From Irineochytrium annulatum (Eukaryota > Chytridiomycota > Chytridiomycetes > Chytridiales > Chytridiaceae), in contig JADGJL010000350.1 in NCBI GenBank assembly GCA_027600665.1, positions 1-24,053 of the forward strand: 24,053 nucleotides of DNA, written 5' to 3'. Of the stretch, positions 9,884 through 20,922 are shown in pieces; position 1 is the first letter of the stretch; every line of letters begins with the position of its first letter. The notes beneath the pieces are model-generated. The model did not search any database. It was not told the origin of the DNA and saw only the letters and a list, made by a program, of their open reading frames with translations. A program made the translations under genes and the position numbers.

Positions 9884-12800
9884 CTAAGCGTCAGCGACAA
9901 AAGGATGCTCCAAAAGGTCTTCCGCACTGGGTCTGTTCTCCGGGTCCCATTGCAAGCACAGATTTCTGCAAATGAAAAAATGGTTAGGTATGAGGACGAC
10001 GTCGTAAAGAAAGAAGCACGAACTTACAAGAAGTCCAACGCCTCATATCCGAACAGCCCGCTTTCGAGCGCGATCGTCATCAACGGGTTGCTCAGCGCCT
10101 GACTCCTCATCAAGCAATCCTGCGCGCTCAGCATGCACCCGCTCGTGCCCGCCGACTCAAGAATCGCCTCCCTCTCCCTTTTTGCCCCTTTCCCGCCTGG
10201 GACATGAATCGGCTTCGGGAGTGCCTGCGTCATGGCTAAAGATGGCCGCTTGCGGTAGTGCCGTCTGTGGCGGTGGTGGTAGTGGGAGGAGGATCGCGCG
10301 TCATGGCCGCTGCTAGCTGGTTCCCCGGCACGGGACGGGGTCGGCGGACAGGAGGAGACAGTAGAAAGGTTGGAGCGTGTCGTCTTAGAGGTTGTTGAGT
10401 TGGTCACGCTAGAGAGAACGGATGGCGGCCGGTCGTTGTCCTTAGAGGCCACAGCAGCAGCTGATGCGCCGTCCGCTTCGAGAGTGCCGCGCTTGTTGTC
10501 CTTCCGCATCTTTCTCCGCGACTCCAGCACCCGGTCCAGCTCGTCGCAGGGCGACGTCGGCTGGGATGAGCCGCCAGTATCCCCGCTGTTATCCCCCAAC
10601 CTCTCGAGCGAGGAGCCCGAGTCTACCCTGCTGAGGTAGAACGCGCTCATGTTGGGGTCTGCGTCACCCTCAAACCCGTCGTCTTCCGTCATCTTGTATC
10701 CCTCCACCTCTGGATCGTCCATGTTTAAGCCGTCGTCATCCTCGTACCCTTCGTCTTCGAAAGAGGCCTGCAGGGACATCGCGAGCTCAAATAGGCCTTC
10801 GTCCCCCTCGTCCCCCTCCGCGTCCCAATCCTCCACCAGCACCGACAACGACAAGTTTTTTGCGCTTGCGACCCGGCTCTTAATCGACACCGCTGACCCC
10901 CTCTTCGAGGCGACCCCGTCCGTGGTCGCCACTGACGACGGCCGATCCACCCACTCCCGGCTCTTCACAGACCTCCGCTCCTCCTCCTCCTCAACCTCGC
11001 TGTCGCTCTCGTCAGAGAAGTCCGAGTCCGTCAGATCTGAGTCGCGAATCCTCTCGTCCTCCATCTCCTCTTCATCCTCCTCGTCGTCTCCGCCGCCAAC
11101 CTTCCTGCCCCACACGCTCACGCCGCCGAAGGTCTCGACCCCCCACCGCCCCTCCATCCTCGCGGCCTGCTCGGCGTACGCGCCTGCGTGCTTCTCGCAC
11201 CCTCCCCGCTTTAAGCCACCTCCGACCTCCGTCTGAAGAGCCTCGGCGCGCTTCGCCCACGAGCCCATCAAGTAATACAGCGCGAAGACGTTGTCGAGTT
11301 GATACCACGGTGGCTTGCCGAGAACCATCTCAAACAGGCAGCACCCGAGGGACCAAAGGTCCTGGGCGCCCTTTGGGCCCTCGGCGGAAGAGGTAATGAT
11401 CTCGGGGGCCATATAGGACGGGGAGCCGAACATCTGCGTCAAATGGGAGTGATCGCAGCAAGTTTGATGGACTTTTGCTCCCTAAACAAGCCCGTAAGAC
11501 ATTAACCCCAGTGAAAAAGCGCACAACGCCACTTACACCAAAGTCGCCAATCTTCAGCGTCCCATCCTCCGCAATCAGCAAATTTCCCGGCTTCAGATCC
11601 CGATGCACGATGTTATGCCGGTGACAATACCGCAAGCCCTCCAGCGTCATCCGGATCCACTTCTTGACCAGCTTCTCATCCCTGATCCCCGGTTTCAAAC
11701 CCTCATCCTCCCTGCCCTTGTGATAAATAACATCCCCCAAACTTCCCCCTTTGCAGAACTCCATGAAAATGTACATCTCGTCTCCGACATTCTCGACCCC
11801 ATAAAACTTCATTAGGTTGGGATGGTCCGCGAGCCTCAGCACTTTCACAATCGTCGAGAACAATGTCGGCATCGGAAGCCAGGGGTGCGAGTTGACGATC
11901 CGCTCCTTCTTAATGGCAAAGAGGGGCTTCATCGTGGAGGGGTGCACGGCCTCGAAAACCATGCCAGACGTGCCGGAGCCCAAGAGCCTCCCAACCGTCC
12001 AATTCGGGAAAATCGAGGACAAATAGTCGACCTCCGCCTCGGCGTCCGAGTCCTCGTCGTCATCGTCCGCGACGACCCCGTCCGCCGGGCTCAACACCTC
12101 CGCCAAGGCCGACTCCTCCCCTTTCGCACCTCCCGCGCCGCAACTACGCGCAGCCGTCGCAGCCGTCGCAGTCGCCGCGGTCTCATCCGACGTAAACTCC
12201 GTATAAAGCTCGTGGATGTACCCCGACAGCGCCTCGATCTGCTGATCCAGCAGCAAACTCCTCGGTCTCGCGCTCCTCCTCTTCCCAGTGTCCCCTTCAG
12301 CCCCACGCTCACCCGCCGCCTCCTCATCCATAACGATCGACAGCAGCGACGCGATGCTGCTAACGCTTGATATGTTCATCCTCCGCCTCCTCTTGCTGTC
12401 GGACGAGCGCAGCGACGACGCAATGGACGCCGGCCGCTGCGGCGGCGTTGTGAGCCCCGAGGGCGGGAGGATCGGGGACGCCATGGGCGACGACAGGGTG
12501 GAGGAGGAGAGGCGGGTGGAGGTCGCGATGCTAGAGACGACCGAAGAGGAGGCATTTGTGCGGCGGTTGAGGAGCTTTTTGGCCTCCATGGAGGCCGAGC
12601 GTGGGGAGGACGGAAGTGTGCCGGAGGTGGAGCGGGCGGATTCAAGGGGTTCGGCGGATGTGATGCTGTAGTCCATCACTTAGAAACGTCTCGAGGTTAG
12701 AAGATGAATGCGGCCATACCTGGTACCCCGACCGATTGTTATTGAAGCAGGCGGGATGGGTTGACGCGGCTCGTGTGAGAAAGACATCATCCGCCGCGCG

Positions 12801-13873
12801 AGCCGCGGCCACGGATGTTGCGCGCGAGATAGGAAGGAGAGTTTCTTGTTAGACGATGGGCCGTCGGGCGGGCCGGGAGGATCGTCCGGCGGTTGATACG
12901 GCGGATCTTTTGGTTGTCTCCCAGACCTCGGTAATGAATTTGCCTGTACCGGAAACACCGGCGTCCCGACGACACCGTTGGCGACGTTCGAGACGCTCGA
13001 TTGCCGGCTGGAGGCGCTCATACTCGAGAGAGCCGTCTGCGCGGAACCCGTCGACGACATCGTATCCGTTAGTGCCGAGGGGTGTTTGAGAATGGTAATG
13101 GTGCCGGTGGGCATATCGTGGTTGCTGCTATTACTGCTCCCGCTGTTCGATGTCGCCATGGTCGGGAACGGCCACCCCCCCGACGCCTTGCCGCCATGGA
13201 TGTCCGGCGACTTCCGCGGTGACCTCCGCGCTGGGCTAGGCGCCCCGAACCCGTCCATCAGCTCCAGCAGGTCGTTGATCTCTTCCTCGCCAATGGACCT
13301 CCGCTGCATCGGCGGCGGCGGCGGTAGAAACAGCGGCGTGGAAGGCGGCGTGTTCACTGCCATGGGTCCGCCTCGTTCCTTTAGCACCAGCGGTCGGTCA
13401 TTCGTCCTGTCCGCCAGCAGGTAGGACGCCGCTCCCGCCGTCGTGGACCTTCGCCGCGTGCCCGACGACGCTGTCGTCCTGGGCGACCGATCCGGCGACG
13501 GGTGGCCTGACGAGGACGAGGAGGACGACACTCCCAGGCTCGCCGCCGACGGCCCCACGGTGAAGTTGGAGGACGACGCGGTTCTCCTCGCGCCCCTCTT
13601 GGATCCCTGTCGATGCACCCTGTCCCCCGCGATGGCGATCACGCTTGGGTCCAACCCTGCAACGTCGACGATGACGCCCGACATCAGGAGCTTGCTGGAC
13701 CGATCCGGCTTAAGGTGAGGTGGTGAAGACAGGGGAGGATGATCGCTGGCCGTGACGGCGATGTCGATGGTGCGCGGGGCTGAAGTGGCGAGGGCTCCGC
13801 CGCCCCGATCCGCCCCAGCGCCGGCCCCGCCTCCATGCGGTGATCTGGCCTGCTGCGGCGACTTCTTCACCAT
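9884..13873 (-). CDS. STE11-family MAP3K-like (Ssk2/MEKK4-type) protein kinase with split kinase domain
   Basis: Four exons on the minus strand: 13873-12727, 12678-11537, 11481-10028 and 9965-9884, totalling 3825 nt (1274 aa). The first about 600 residues are Ser/Pro-rich and probably disordered, with many SP/TP sites. The kinase domain starts near residue 609: Gly loop LGSGTSGMVF (615-624), LFAIKKE (K639), DHPNLMKFYGVE, IFMEFCKGGSLGDV, VHRDLKPGN (D743), GDFG (D761), FGSPSYMAPE (E790) and DLWSLGC. These resemble the Ssk2/MEKK4 branch of MAP3Ks, which phosphorylate MAP2Ks in stress cascades. After about residue 838 comes a roughly 390-residue acidic, Ser-rich insertion. The C-lobe then resumes at about 1228 and ends NLCLQWDPENRPSAEDLL plus EHPFVADA. 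The usual alphaC Glu is not seen. The intron between exons 1 and 2 is the least certain: the in-frame donor GTACCA gives 48 nt, while the overlapping GTATGG donor would break the frame. If that junction is wrong, ATG 12676 would start a shorter protein. Confidence 0.85.
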
Positions 13874-14911
13874 CGCAGCGGCGATCTCGGGCTAGGGATC
13901 GTGTCTAGCGAGATCCTCCAGCAGCATGCAAAAGGGGTTCCAGCCTGACTTCACAGCGCCGGCGACGGGATGAACGACCAGCGACGGGACGGAGAACGGG
14001 GATCGCGATCGTGGGCCGCGGACGACGGCAGTGGTCCTGGCGGTTGACGGTTCGAGGAGTTGCCGGTTGGGGCGGGATGGGATGATGGGTCGCTTGCTGC
14101 ACGGTGTAGAGTCTGCGTTTCAGAATCGGACACCCGAGACCTCGGCTGGGACGTGTTGGTGGAAACAGCTCGACGAGAGCGGGGAGAGACCGGAGGCACC
14201 AAGGGGATGCAGGGTGCGAAGGAGAAGATGAAGGAACGAGGCGGAGAAGGTGGAGAGAGAAGTCGGAGGGACCCGATCACGGCGTTGCGTGAGGAATTCC
14301 TGTAGCTTGCTCGGCCCTGTATTCCTAGGCCATGTACCGCAATATGCCTTAGCGTACTCGGCGTGGCATTGGGATGTGCGAGTCCGGAAAGTGGACCGCG
14401 GATGAAGTTGGATCAATGCACTTAAAAAGGGACTCCTGTTCTCCTGTCCGGCTTTTCAACAGGAAGACACTGACGGCTGGCGGAGACTTCGAGGCCGCTT
14501 TCTGTAAACGCCGCGACGCCGGAGAGGTCTGCATCTTGAGAGAAGGTTCGCGTCGCGACCGCGCCAGTCCTGAATCTCTTGTCTGCAAAAAAAAAAAAAA
14601 AAATCACTGAGGCAGTTTTGCGTGTCCTCAACTTCGCCCTCTCGTGTACAGTGAGCCGTACACGTAGCTGGAGAACAAAGGTGCAGTATCGTCGCGTGGT
14701 AAGTGCGTCGCAAGACCAGAGTGCCGGCAGCAGCTCCCCATGGTCAGGCGAAAGGCATATCCAAAAAAACCATTTCAGCAGCACAGCTACGATAGCACTT
14801 GCAAAAGCAATTATGATCAGTACAAACAGATTTTTACTTGATGCAGAGACTATATAAATGTCCAAATTAAATACACCAGCGCCTTTTTAACATACTACAT
14901 CCCACCCATCG
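13874..14911. other. Intergenic stretch between two minus-strand genes
   Basis: About 1 kb between the stop of cyclase copy 2 (14912) and the start of the MAP3K-like gene (13873). It should carry the kinase promoter and 5'UTR. An in-frame TAG lies a few codons above ATG 13873, supporting that start. The only notable sequence is a 17-A homopolymer at 14587-14603. Open frames on both strands (for example 14865-14422 on -) show no domain and pass through that homopolymer, so they were not called. Confidence 0.5.
14587..14603. repeat. A17 homopolymer tract
   Basis: Seventeen consecutive A on the + strand (T17 on the strand of the downstream kinase gene), about 715 bp above the kinase ATG. Poly(dA:dT) tracts of this kind often exclude nucleosomes in fungal promoters. 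It could also be a retroposed poly(A) relic, but no gene copy is visible beside it. Confidence 0.7.
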
Positions 14912-17900
14912 TCATGAATCTAGCCATTTGAGATACAGGGGGGACTGCAGCTGTTTAAATAAATCAGCAGAGACTTGTCGACATGTCTTGCCCTCCGGCT
15001 CCGCTCTGGTGTACTTAGCGATCACACCGTAGAACATTGCCTTGTAACCGAGCTGAGCGTCGAGCTCCGAGTGGCGCTTGCATCGTGTCTCTCTTCTTGC
15101 GATCTTCACAGCACGCTGCTCCGAACCGCGCATGAGCTCCTCCACGCACCGAAGTATGCCAGCACACCAGTATGAGAAAATGTTGTGTCGGCCAGTTCCA
15201 AATACTTCCGTAATTGCCCGTAATCTCGCTGCGATGGCTTGCAGCCGCCTCAACTCTTCACCCTTCCACGGGCGTGGTTCTTCAGCTCCCTCCGACACGA
15301 ACTCCGCGATCGGAACACCGGAACGCCGAGGATCAGCCAGCAGGACGAAGACGAAGGGCAAGGTCACGACGCAGTCGATGACATTTCCAATCATGTCATC
15401 AATCCGTAGCATCTCAGCGCACTCCTCAAGAAAACTAAGCGCGCCCGAGAAGTCTCCCTTTAACGCCGCGACCCACGCGTCTAAACATTCCTTCATGCCT
15501 GGCCCAAACTTGAACATCCGTGCTATCGCTTCGCGCGGCTCAAATTCCTTTTTCCATTCAGCCATCTCCTCGAGATTACCCCGTGCTATCGCGACCCTAT
15601 ATATAGTGTTCGTCATGGTAAAGCTAAAGACGGGGTCATCCTTCATGGTGGGCGAGGTGCGATAGAATTGCTGCGTCTTCGAGACGTAGTCGAAATCCCC
15701 AAACACGAAGGCGGTAGAGGTGAGGCAGCTCTTTGTAAAATGCTGGCCGGAGATGTCACTTCGTAATACGGCAAGCTCATACTGTTGATGCAACAGAGGA
15801 ATGCACTCGCGAAATGTCGGATGAAATACTTTGTTGACGGCCTTTAAAAATTGGCAATTTAGGTAGTTTTGGTCGATAAGTTCGGCCCTTCTCAGGAAGA
15901 ATGTATGATAGCCGGGGTCTGTGTACATTGAATAGTAAGCCATTTTGAATAGTAAACGACACCTTGTGGAGAAAACGATATTAGCTTGTTTGTAACAAAT
16001 TTTAAATTTAATTCTCACCATTCCGAGTCATCGTCATTCCATTTAATTAAGAGGTTTAAGTGGCGGAGAAGAAGGTAGCGCACTTCTCCCTGCGTGTATG
16101 CTTTGCTAATGGCCAACGACTCTCCCATATTCCACAATATCAACTTCTCGCACTTGATAGAGTCCTCACGGTTTTCGGGCAAAACCTTCCGAAAAGATCT
16201 CCGTGGCTTCCGTCTTCCCCCGAAAGTCAGGAACCAATTTACGTGCGCTCGCCTTTTCATCACAGCCACGGCCCGCTTCACTGCGACCTCACCGACTGGC
16301 CACGGTTCCACCGGCAAATAGCCGAGGGCGGCTATCCCGGACTCCTTGTCCTTCGGAAACTTTTTGGTGGCGAAGTAACAAATGCAGAGACGTGCAAGCC
16401 ACCACGCCTTCCTTAACGACGTGATAGGATCCTCTAATCGCGCGAGATCCTCGGGGTCGGCTTCAGAGACGTATCGAACGAGAGACTCGAGGATGCGGAT
16501 ACCCTCTACGCATTGGAGCTTCCGCACCAACATGAACCTGAGAGATGGTGATTAGCAAGCCGCGAACTTTCAGAGCACGTGGATTGCAAATAAAGGTAGT
16601 TTAACTTTACCCGAGCTCCTCTTTGTACTTGACCAACTTCTCAATTTCCGCAGTCCGCGAGAAGTGGTAATCGAGGCTTGGAAGAAGGTCCTCCCTGTTT
16701 CCCTCATTGAGAATGCTCTCGATCATCAGCCCAACCGATCGGTTCGCAGTAAGCCTCTCTCTGAATGCCAGTGACTCGTATATAGCGTTCAGGATGCTTA
16801 TATGTCGGAAGCTGCATTCGATTCCGTCTAGACTGGCTTCGCCCTCCGCGCTGGTTGCCGCTTCCGTTGTCCGGGACGCCGGGTCAACGATGAGGAAATT
16901 GTAAAGGTCGTTATCCTCAATCATTTCGAGGCATTCCTTCTCGGTCATGTCGAACCCAAGCGCTAGGACGTTTCTGAGGTTAAAGTACTGGGAACGAGCA
17001 ATGTTAATCGATAATTTTTAACTGGCGGCTCAACGAACCTGTCCAAAAACGGATGCAGTCCTGAGCAACCTCTTGAAGTTTTCGTCTAATCGGTCAAACT
17101 GAAAAAGGACGGCGGCGCTCAGGTCGGTCAATATAGCCTCAATATGAACGGACTCGTCCCGGAGCTTCAACACGCCGCCGACGTCAACAATAAGGTCAGT
17201 GCCGACTTTAGCAAAGATGACGTCGATGATTATTTGTAAAAACAATGGACTTCCAGCTGTCTTTGCGAAAATTGCCGTTGTTATGGGGGGGTGGATGCCA
17301 GTGACGCGAATGGTCAATTTGCTCAACTTCGCCATCTAGTGGAGACTCAGCATGTCGTAGAATGAATAAAAACATTTTACTAACGATTAAATCTAGTGCT
17401 TCTTGCTCACTGAACCCTTGCAAAACCAAATGAGACGTATCCGGCAGATAAAGGCAGTTTCCGAGTGCTTGACTTTCGGAAAGCTTTAGTGGACGGGTTA
17501 AGATTTGAAGAAAGATCTGGAGTCACATTAAATAAACATGTCGTTAAGCGCTTTTCACCTTTGGACAGTAGCGCGACAGAGTCAAGAGAACTTCCAACGT
17601 CTGCGAGTCAAACCATTGAGCGTCGTCAAACACAAAAATTGCATTATAGTCCTGCACGAAAGCAGTCACAATCTTCGCCACCATTGCTTTGACATGATTG
17701 ATCTTCGCCTCCGCATCCATCGCTTCCGTCATCGCCGTCTCATTAACGGCCAAGCTCGGCGTTATCATCGCAAAGAGGGGCGTTAAGTTCAAGTCGACGC
17801 CAGCCTTGACTAGAAACGCCTGTGCTGCTCCACCCAACAAATTGACAGCGAGATCACCACCCGCCGGCACATGCGACCGCCGTCGTTTTGATACGTTGCT

Positions 17901-20203
17901 CGGGTGCCTTCCTAAGCTAGAGAACGAGCTGCTGGTCGCCGTGTGCCCGTGGATGCCGACGGACAGTGGGTGAGAAGGGATGCTGTTGACGACGTTCAAA
18001 ATAAAGAGAAGAATGGGCTGTAGACCCCTGAATGGTCGCCACTGCTCCATCTCGCTTCCTTTAATTTAAAAAGGTCATGTAAGGTCATCAAATCGTCCAC
18101 TTTGCCACGGTTATCAAACCTTGTGTGAGACACACCGGTACTCCATGATCCTTGGCCAGAGCAATAAGAAAGTTCGCGAGAGTAGACTTCCCAAGCCCGC
18201 TCGGCGCTTCAATTATTACCAGCGCTTTCCGCTTCTCAGTCAGCCAGAGGCCAAACCGCCTCTTTAGGAGCTCCCTCTCAGAGCAATACCCGAATTGCCC
18301 CGCGCCGCTTTCCGGGCCACGGGTGCCGAGCGTGTCGAACACGAGGCCATAGATCTGCGAGTCATTCTGGTAGCCCTTGAGACGGACCAGGCCGAGGTCC
18401 GTGGTGACGTGCGTAAGTTTAATTCTCTCGTTTGTCTCATGGTCCATGACGACGAGTTTCTTTGTCTGCGCCACACCCATCAACCTAGCTGCCGCCACGA
18501 TCACATCGCCTGGTGCATTTTAATAAACAAGGGTACGACGAGGTGAAACCATACCCAAAAGGCCAATCTCGCTACGGTAGTCGGTGCCCAACTTTGTCAA
18601 AAGAATCTCTCCTGAAGCGATCGCGATGGCGAGATGCTTTGTGAACAACGAGTCACCCAACGTTCGCTTCATATCCTCGACGAAGTATTTCACGCATTTC
18701 ACCGACTGGTCCGAGTTGTTCACGTGAGAGAATGACGGAAGCCCGAAAATAGCGAGCATACTTTGCCCCTTGTCATCAGCTGTTCGAATTAGCACATTGA
18801 CATTCGACGCGTGTCTGGTCACAGCTCGCACCTGAGTACTGAAGAAAAACACCCTTGTGCTCCTTCAACGCCTTCAGGAAGCTGGACATGATCGCCTGCA
18901 CTAATTCGACGTCGAACGGGAAGATAAGGGACACGAATACAGCCGCGACGTTCCGGAACTCCGCGACGGCCGCAGGGTCGTCCCCGTCCGCGGCTCCGAG
19001 AGCTACGCTTTCCTTTCGCAAGCCTCCATTCCGTTCAATGCTTTGAAATCCATCACGCGGTGGCGGATCGCCCAAGCTGGACTTCCCACCCACCACACTC
19101 CCACCTTTGTGGCCATCAAACTTTCGTAGTGACGAGTGATTCACAAATAGCCTCACGAAGTCGACGTCGTTTTCGCCGGGTGAGGAGAAGCGGGGACCAT
19201 CGGCTACGCTTTCGCTCATCTGGCGCGCGTGTCCGCTGTGGAGGACGCTCATGAAACGCATCGTGATTTCATCGACGGGAAGCGACCCGATGGCAGCGGC
19301 GTTCATCTTGCAACACTTGCCCGCAAGAATAGCGACGGCGTCGGTACTGAGGAGGAGATGACCGCCCGCGGAGCTAGACCTCAGCGATTCGACCGTGGCC
19401 CTCCATTCATCAGATAGCTCCTCGATCGCGTCCGTTGCGATCCCAAGCTCTCCCTTCCCCGTGTTGTCCAAAATGATGCCGAGCGACCGCAGCCCACTGC
19501 CCTGGATGCAGTAGTCGAGCCGCCATGACGGGTCACCGATAATGACCCTCGACATGTTGCCCGCTGTGATGGCGAAATGCAGGTAAAGCGACGCGGATCC
19601 GGCCTTAAGGGAGTTATACATGTTGGTGCGGTCGATCTGGTTTGGGGTGGTTGAAGCCAGCGACATGTCCACGTCAACGCTCTTGCAGCAGGTGGCGACG
19701 TGTAGACAGCAGACTAGGGATCGCAGGACGGCTTCGCTGATAGATTCATCGGCTGTTGGCGTGAAACTAACGAGGACGGCGTCGCCTACAAGGGTCGCAC
19801 GTGCGCGTGAGATAGAGCGTAAGAACAGATAGGCAAGCAGCCAGTCCTCACCAAGGAAACGGACGATATCGCCTTTGTAGAGCGCAATCACGTCGATGAT
19901 CTTGTTCAGGTATCCGCCGACCGTCTTCGTGATCACCTCAGACGCCATCTTCCCCAAGAACGTCAGACCAGCTGACAGCTTTGAGTATCCCGAGATATCA
20001 ATCTGGAACGAGCGAACGTTGGGGTAATTTAATAAAAAGTGCAGAACCGCTCGGCGGAAGGGAAACCCCACCATGCAGACGACGAGCCGCTCTTCCTGCT
20101 CCCACGCTTTCCCCTTGGCCAAGCACGCCGAGACCTGGGCTTTAAGCCGGCGGTCGGCAGCGAGACCGCGGACGTACGCGGCCGCATACGAGGTGACGCT
20201 CAT
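14912..20203 (-). CDS. sAC (ADCY10)-like protein: two cyclase domains, P-loop NTPase, TPR-like tail (copy 2)
   Basis: Eleven exons on minus: 20203-20072, 20002-19852, 19785-18832, 18779-18555, 18509-18120, 18058-17559, 17483-17385, 17335-17039, 16987-16611, 16537-16019 and 15962-14912. They sum to 4695 nt (1564 aa). Domain order matches copy 1. C1 has IDISGYS (D46) and GDAVLV (D96), at the same residue numbers as copy 1. C2 has ADDKG, IFGLP and AARLM, with Val492 at the transition-state Asn position, Arg496 kept and Gln410 at the adenine-Lys position. The P-loop is SGLGKST (K595) and Walker B is FVFDD. The C-terminal 700 residues are helical and TPR-like; the last exon aligns with copy 1 without gaps through its first 80 residues. 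Introns 1 and 2 (69 and 66 nt) are multiples of three without stops, so an unspliced transcript would still read through. Expected product is a cytosolic cAMP-forming enzyme or a regulatory derivative of one. Confidence 0.88.
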
Positions 20204-20262
20204 GGTGCCCTTCCTTCGAACTCGATTTGAAATGTCTCCAACCGGCCTGCATGGTCATCCCT

Positions 20263-20290
20263 GGCAATCGGCAATCGGCAATCGGCAATC
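20263..20290. repeat. GGCAATC x4 microsatellite in putative 5' leader
   Basis: Four perfect head-to-tail 7-bp units. On the coding strand of cyclase copy 2 this reads GATTGCC repeated, within 90 bp of the start codon. Probably unstable in length; any effect on expression is a guess. Confidence 0.9.
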
Positions 20291-20566
20291 GGGGACAGCA
20301 AATCCCCAATCGGCGCAGGCATGTCGGCTCTAACCTGGCGGTACTGGAGATCCTCAAGCAATTTGAAACAATGGAAAGACAACGACAGGGAGTCGCAATT
20401 TCCTTGCCGAGTTTTGGACAACGCAAGAAATAGCTTGAGTAAAAAGATTTGCAAGCAAGCATCCACTTCCTTTATTTTAGTTTATTTTCATTCATCTTTT
20501 GGCCAAAACTGCCCATTCCATCTTCGTAGCGAGTTCCCAACCAAGATCTCCTCGCCCCACGAGCTG

Positions 20567-20587
20567 TCCCTATCAAGCTGATAGGGA
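20567..20587. repeat. 9-bp inverted repeat with 3-nt loop
   Basis: TCCCTATCA and TGATAGGGA flank the loop AGC, giving a perfect 9-bp stem. It lies about 365 bp above cyclase copy 2 in non-coding sequence. It may be an operator-like site, a structured RNA element or chance. Confidence 0.6.
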
Positions 20588-20922
20588 TGTGGAACTTAAC
20601 TTCAGCGCAGATGGTTCGCAGCGGGAGGGCTCTTCTTCAATGACGTGCAGGAGCTGACGAAGAATGTCAGTGGTCTTTACCGTGTAGAATCGGAGTATGT
20701 GGCGAGTGCACCAACCCATTTTCTACCTCGACGCCACGCCAGAAGGTTTTGGACAGGTGAACAAGGATAGTGGTTTGTGAAAACTCGCATCGTATGCGGG
20801 GTGGCCTCTGCGGTGTGCTTGGTCCAATATGATCGAATCAGTTCACCATTACTCATGCAGTGGTTCACGCACCGCACCGCAGCTAAATGCTAATGTCGAC
20901 ATGGCCGCGGTTGAGAACGATC

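Larger units (their letters stand above)
20204..20922. other. Upstream region of cyclase copy 2
   Basis: No supported gene. It should contain the promoter and leader of cyclase copy 2. A four-copy GGCAATC tandem array lies 60-87 bp above that ATG, followed by a small GGGGA/TCCCC hairpin (20291-20307). A stronger 9-bp inverted repeat lies at 20567-20587. The part at 20620-20922 joins the cyclase relic but shows no further similarity to the cyclase genes that I can see. Confidence 0.5.

Noticed and set aside
10649..11236. Ser-rich 195-codon + frame opposite the MAP3K-like gene
   Set aside because: Antisense image of the acidic/Ser-rich insertion; the minus strand carries clear kinase motifs on both sides.
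12680..13873. Minus-strand frame considered as a separate Ser/Pro-rich gene from the kinase
   Set aside because: An in-frame GT-AG intron (12726-12679) with a TTCTAAC branch-like motif joins it to the kinase exon, and the kinase frame is closed just above ATG 12676. A separate gene is not fully excluded.
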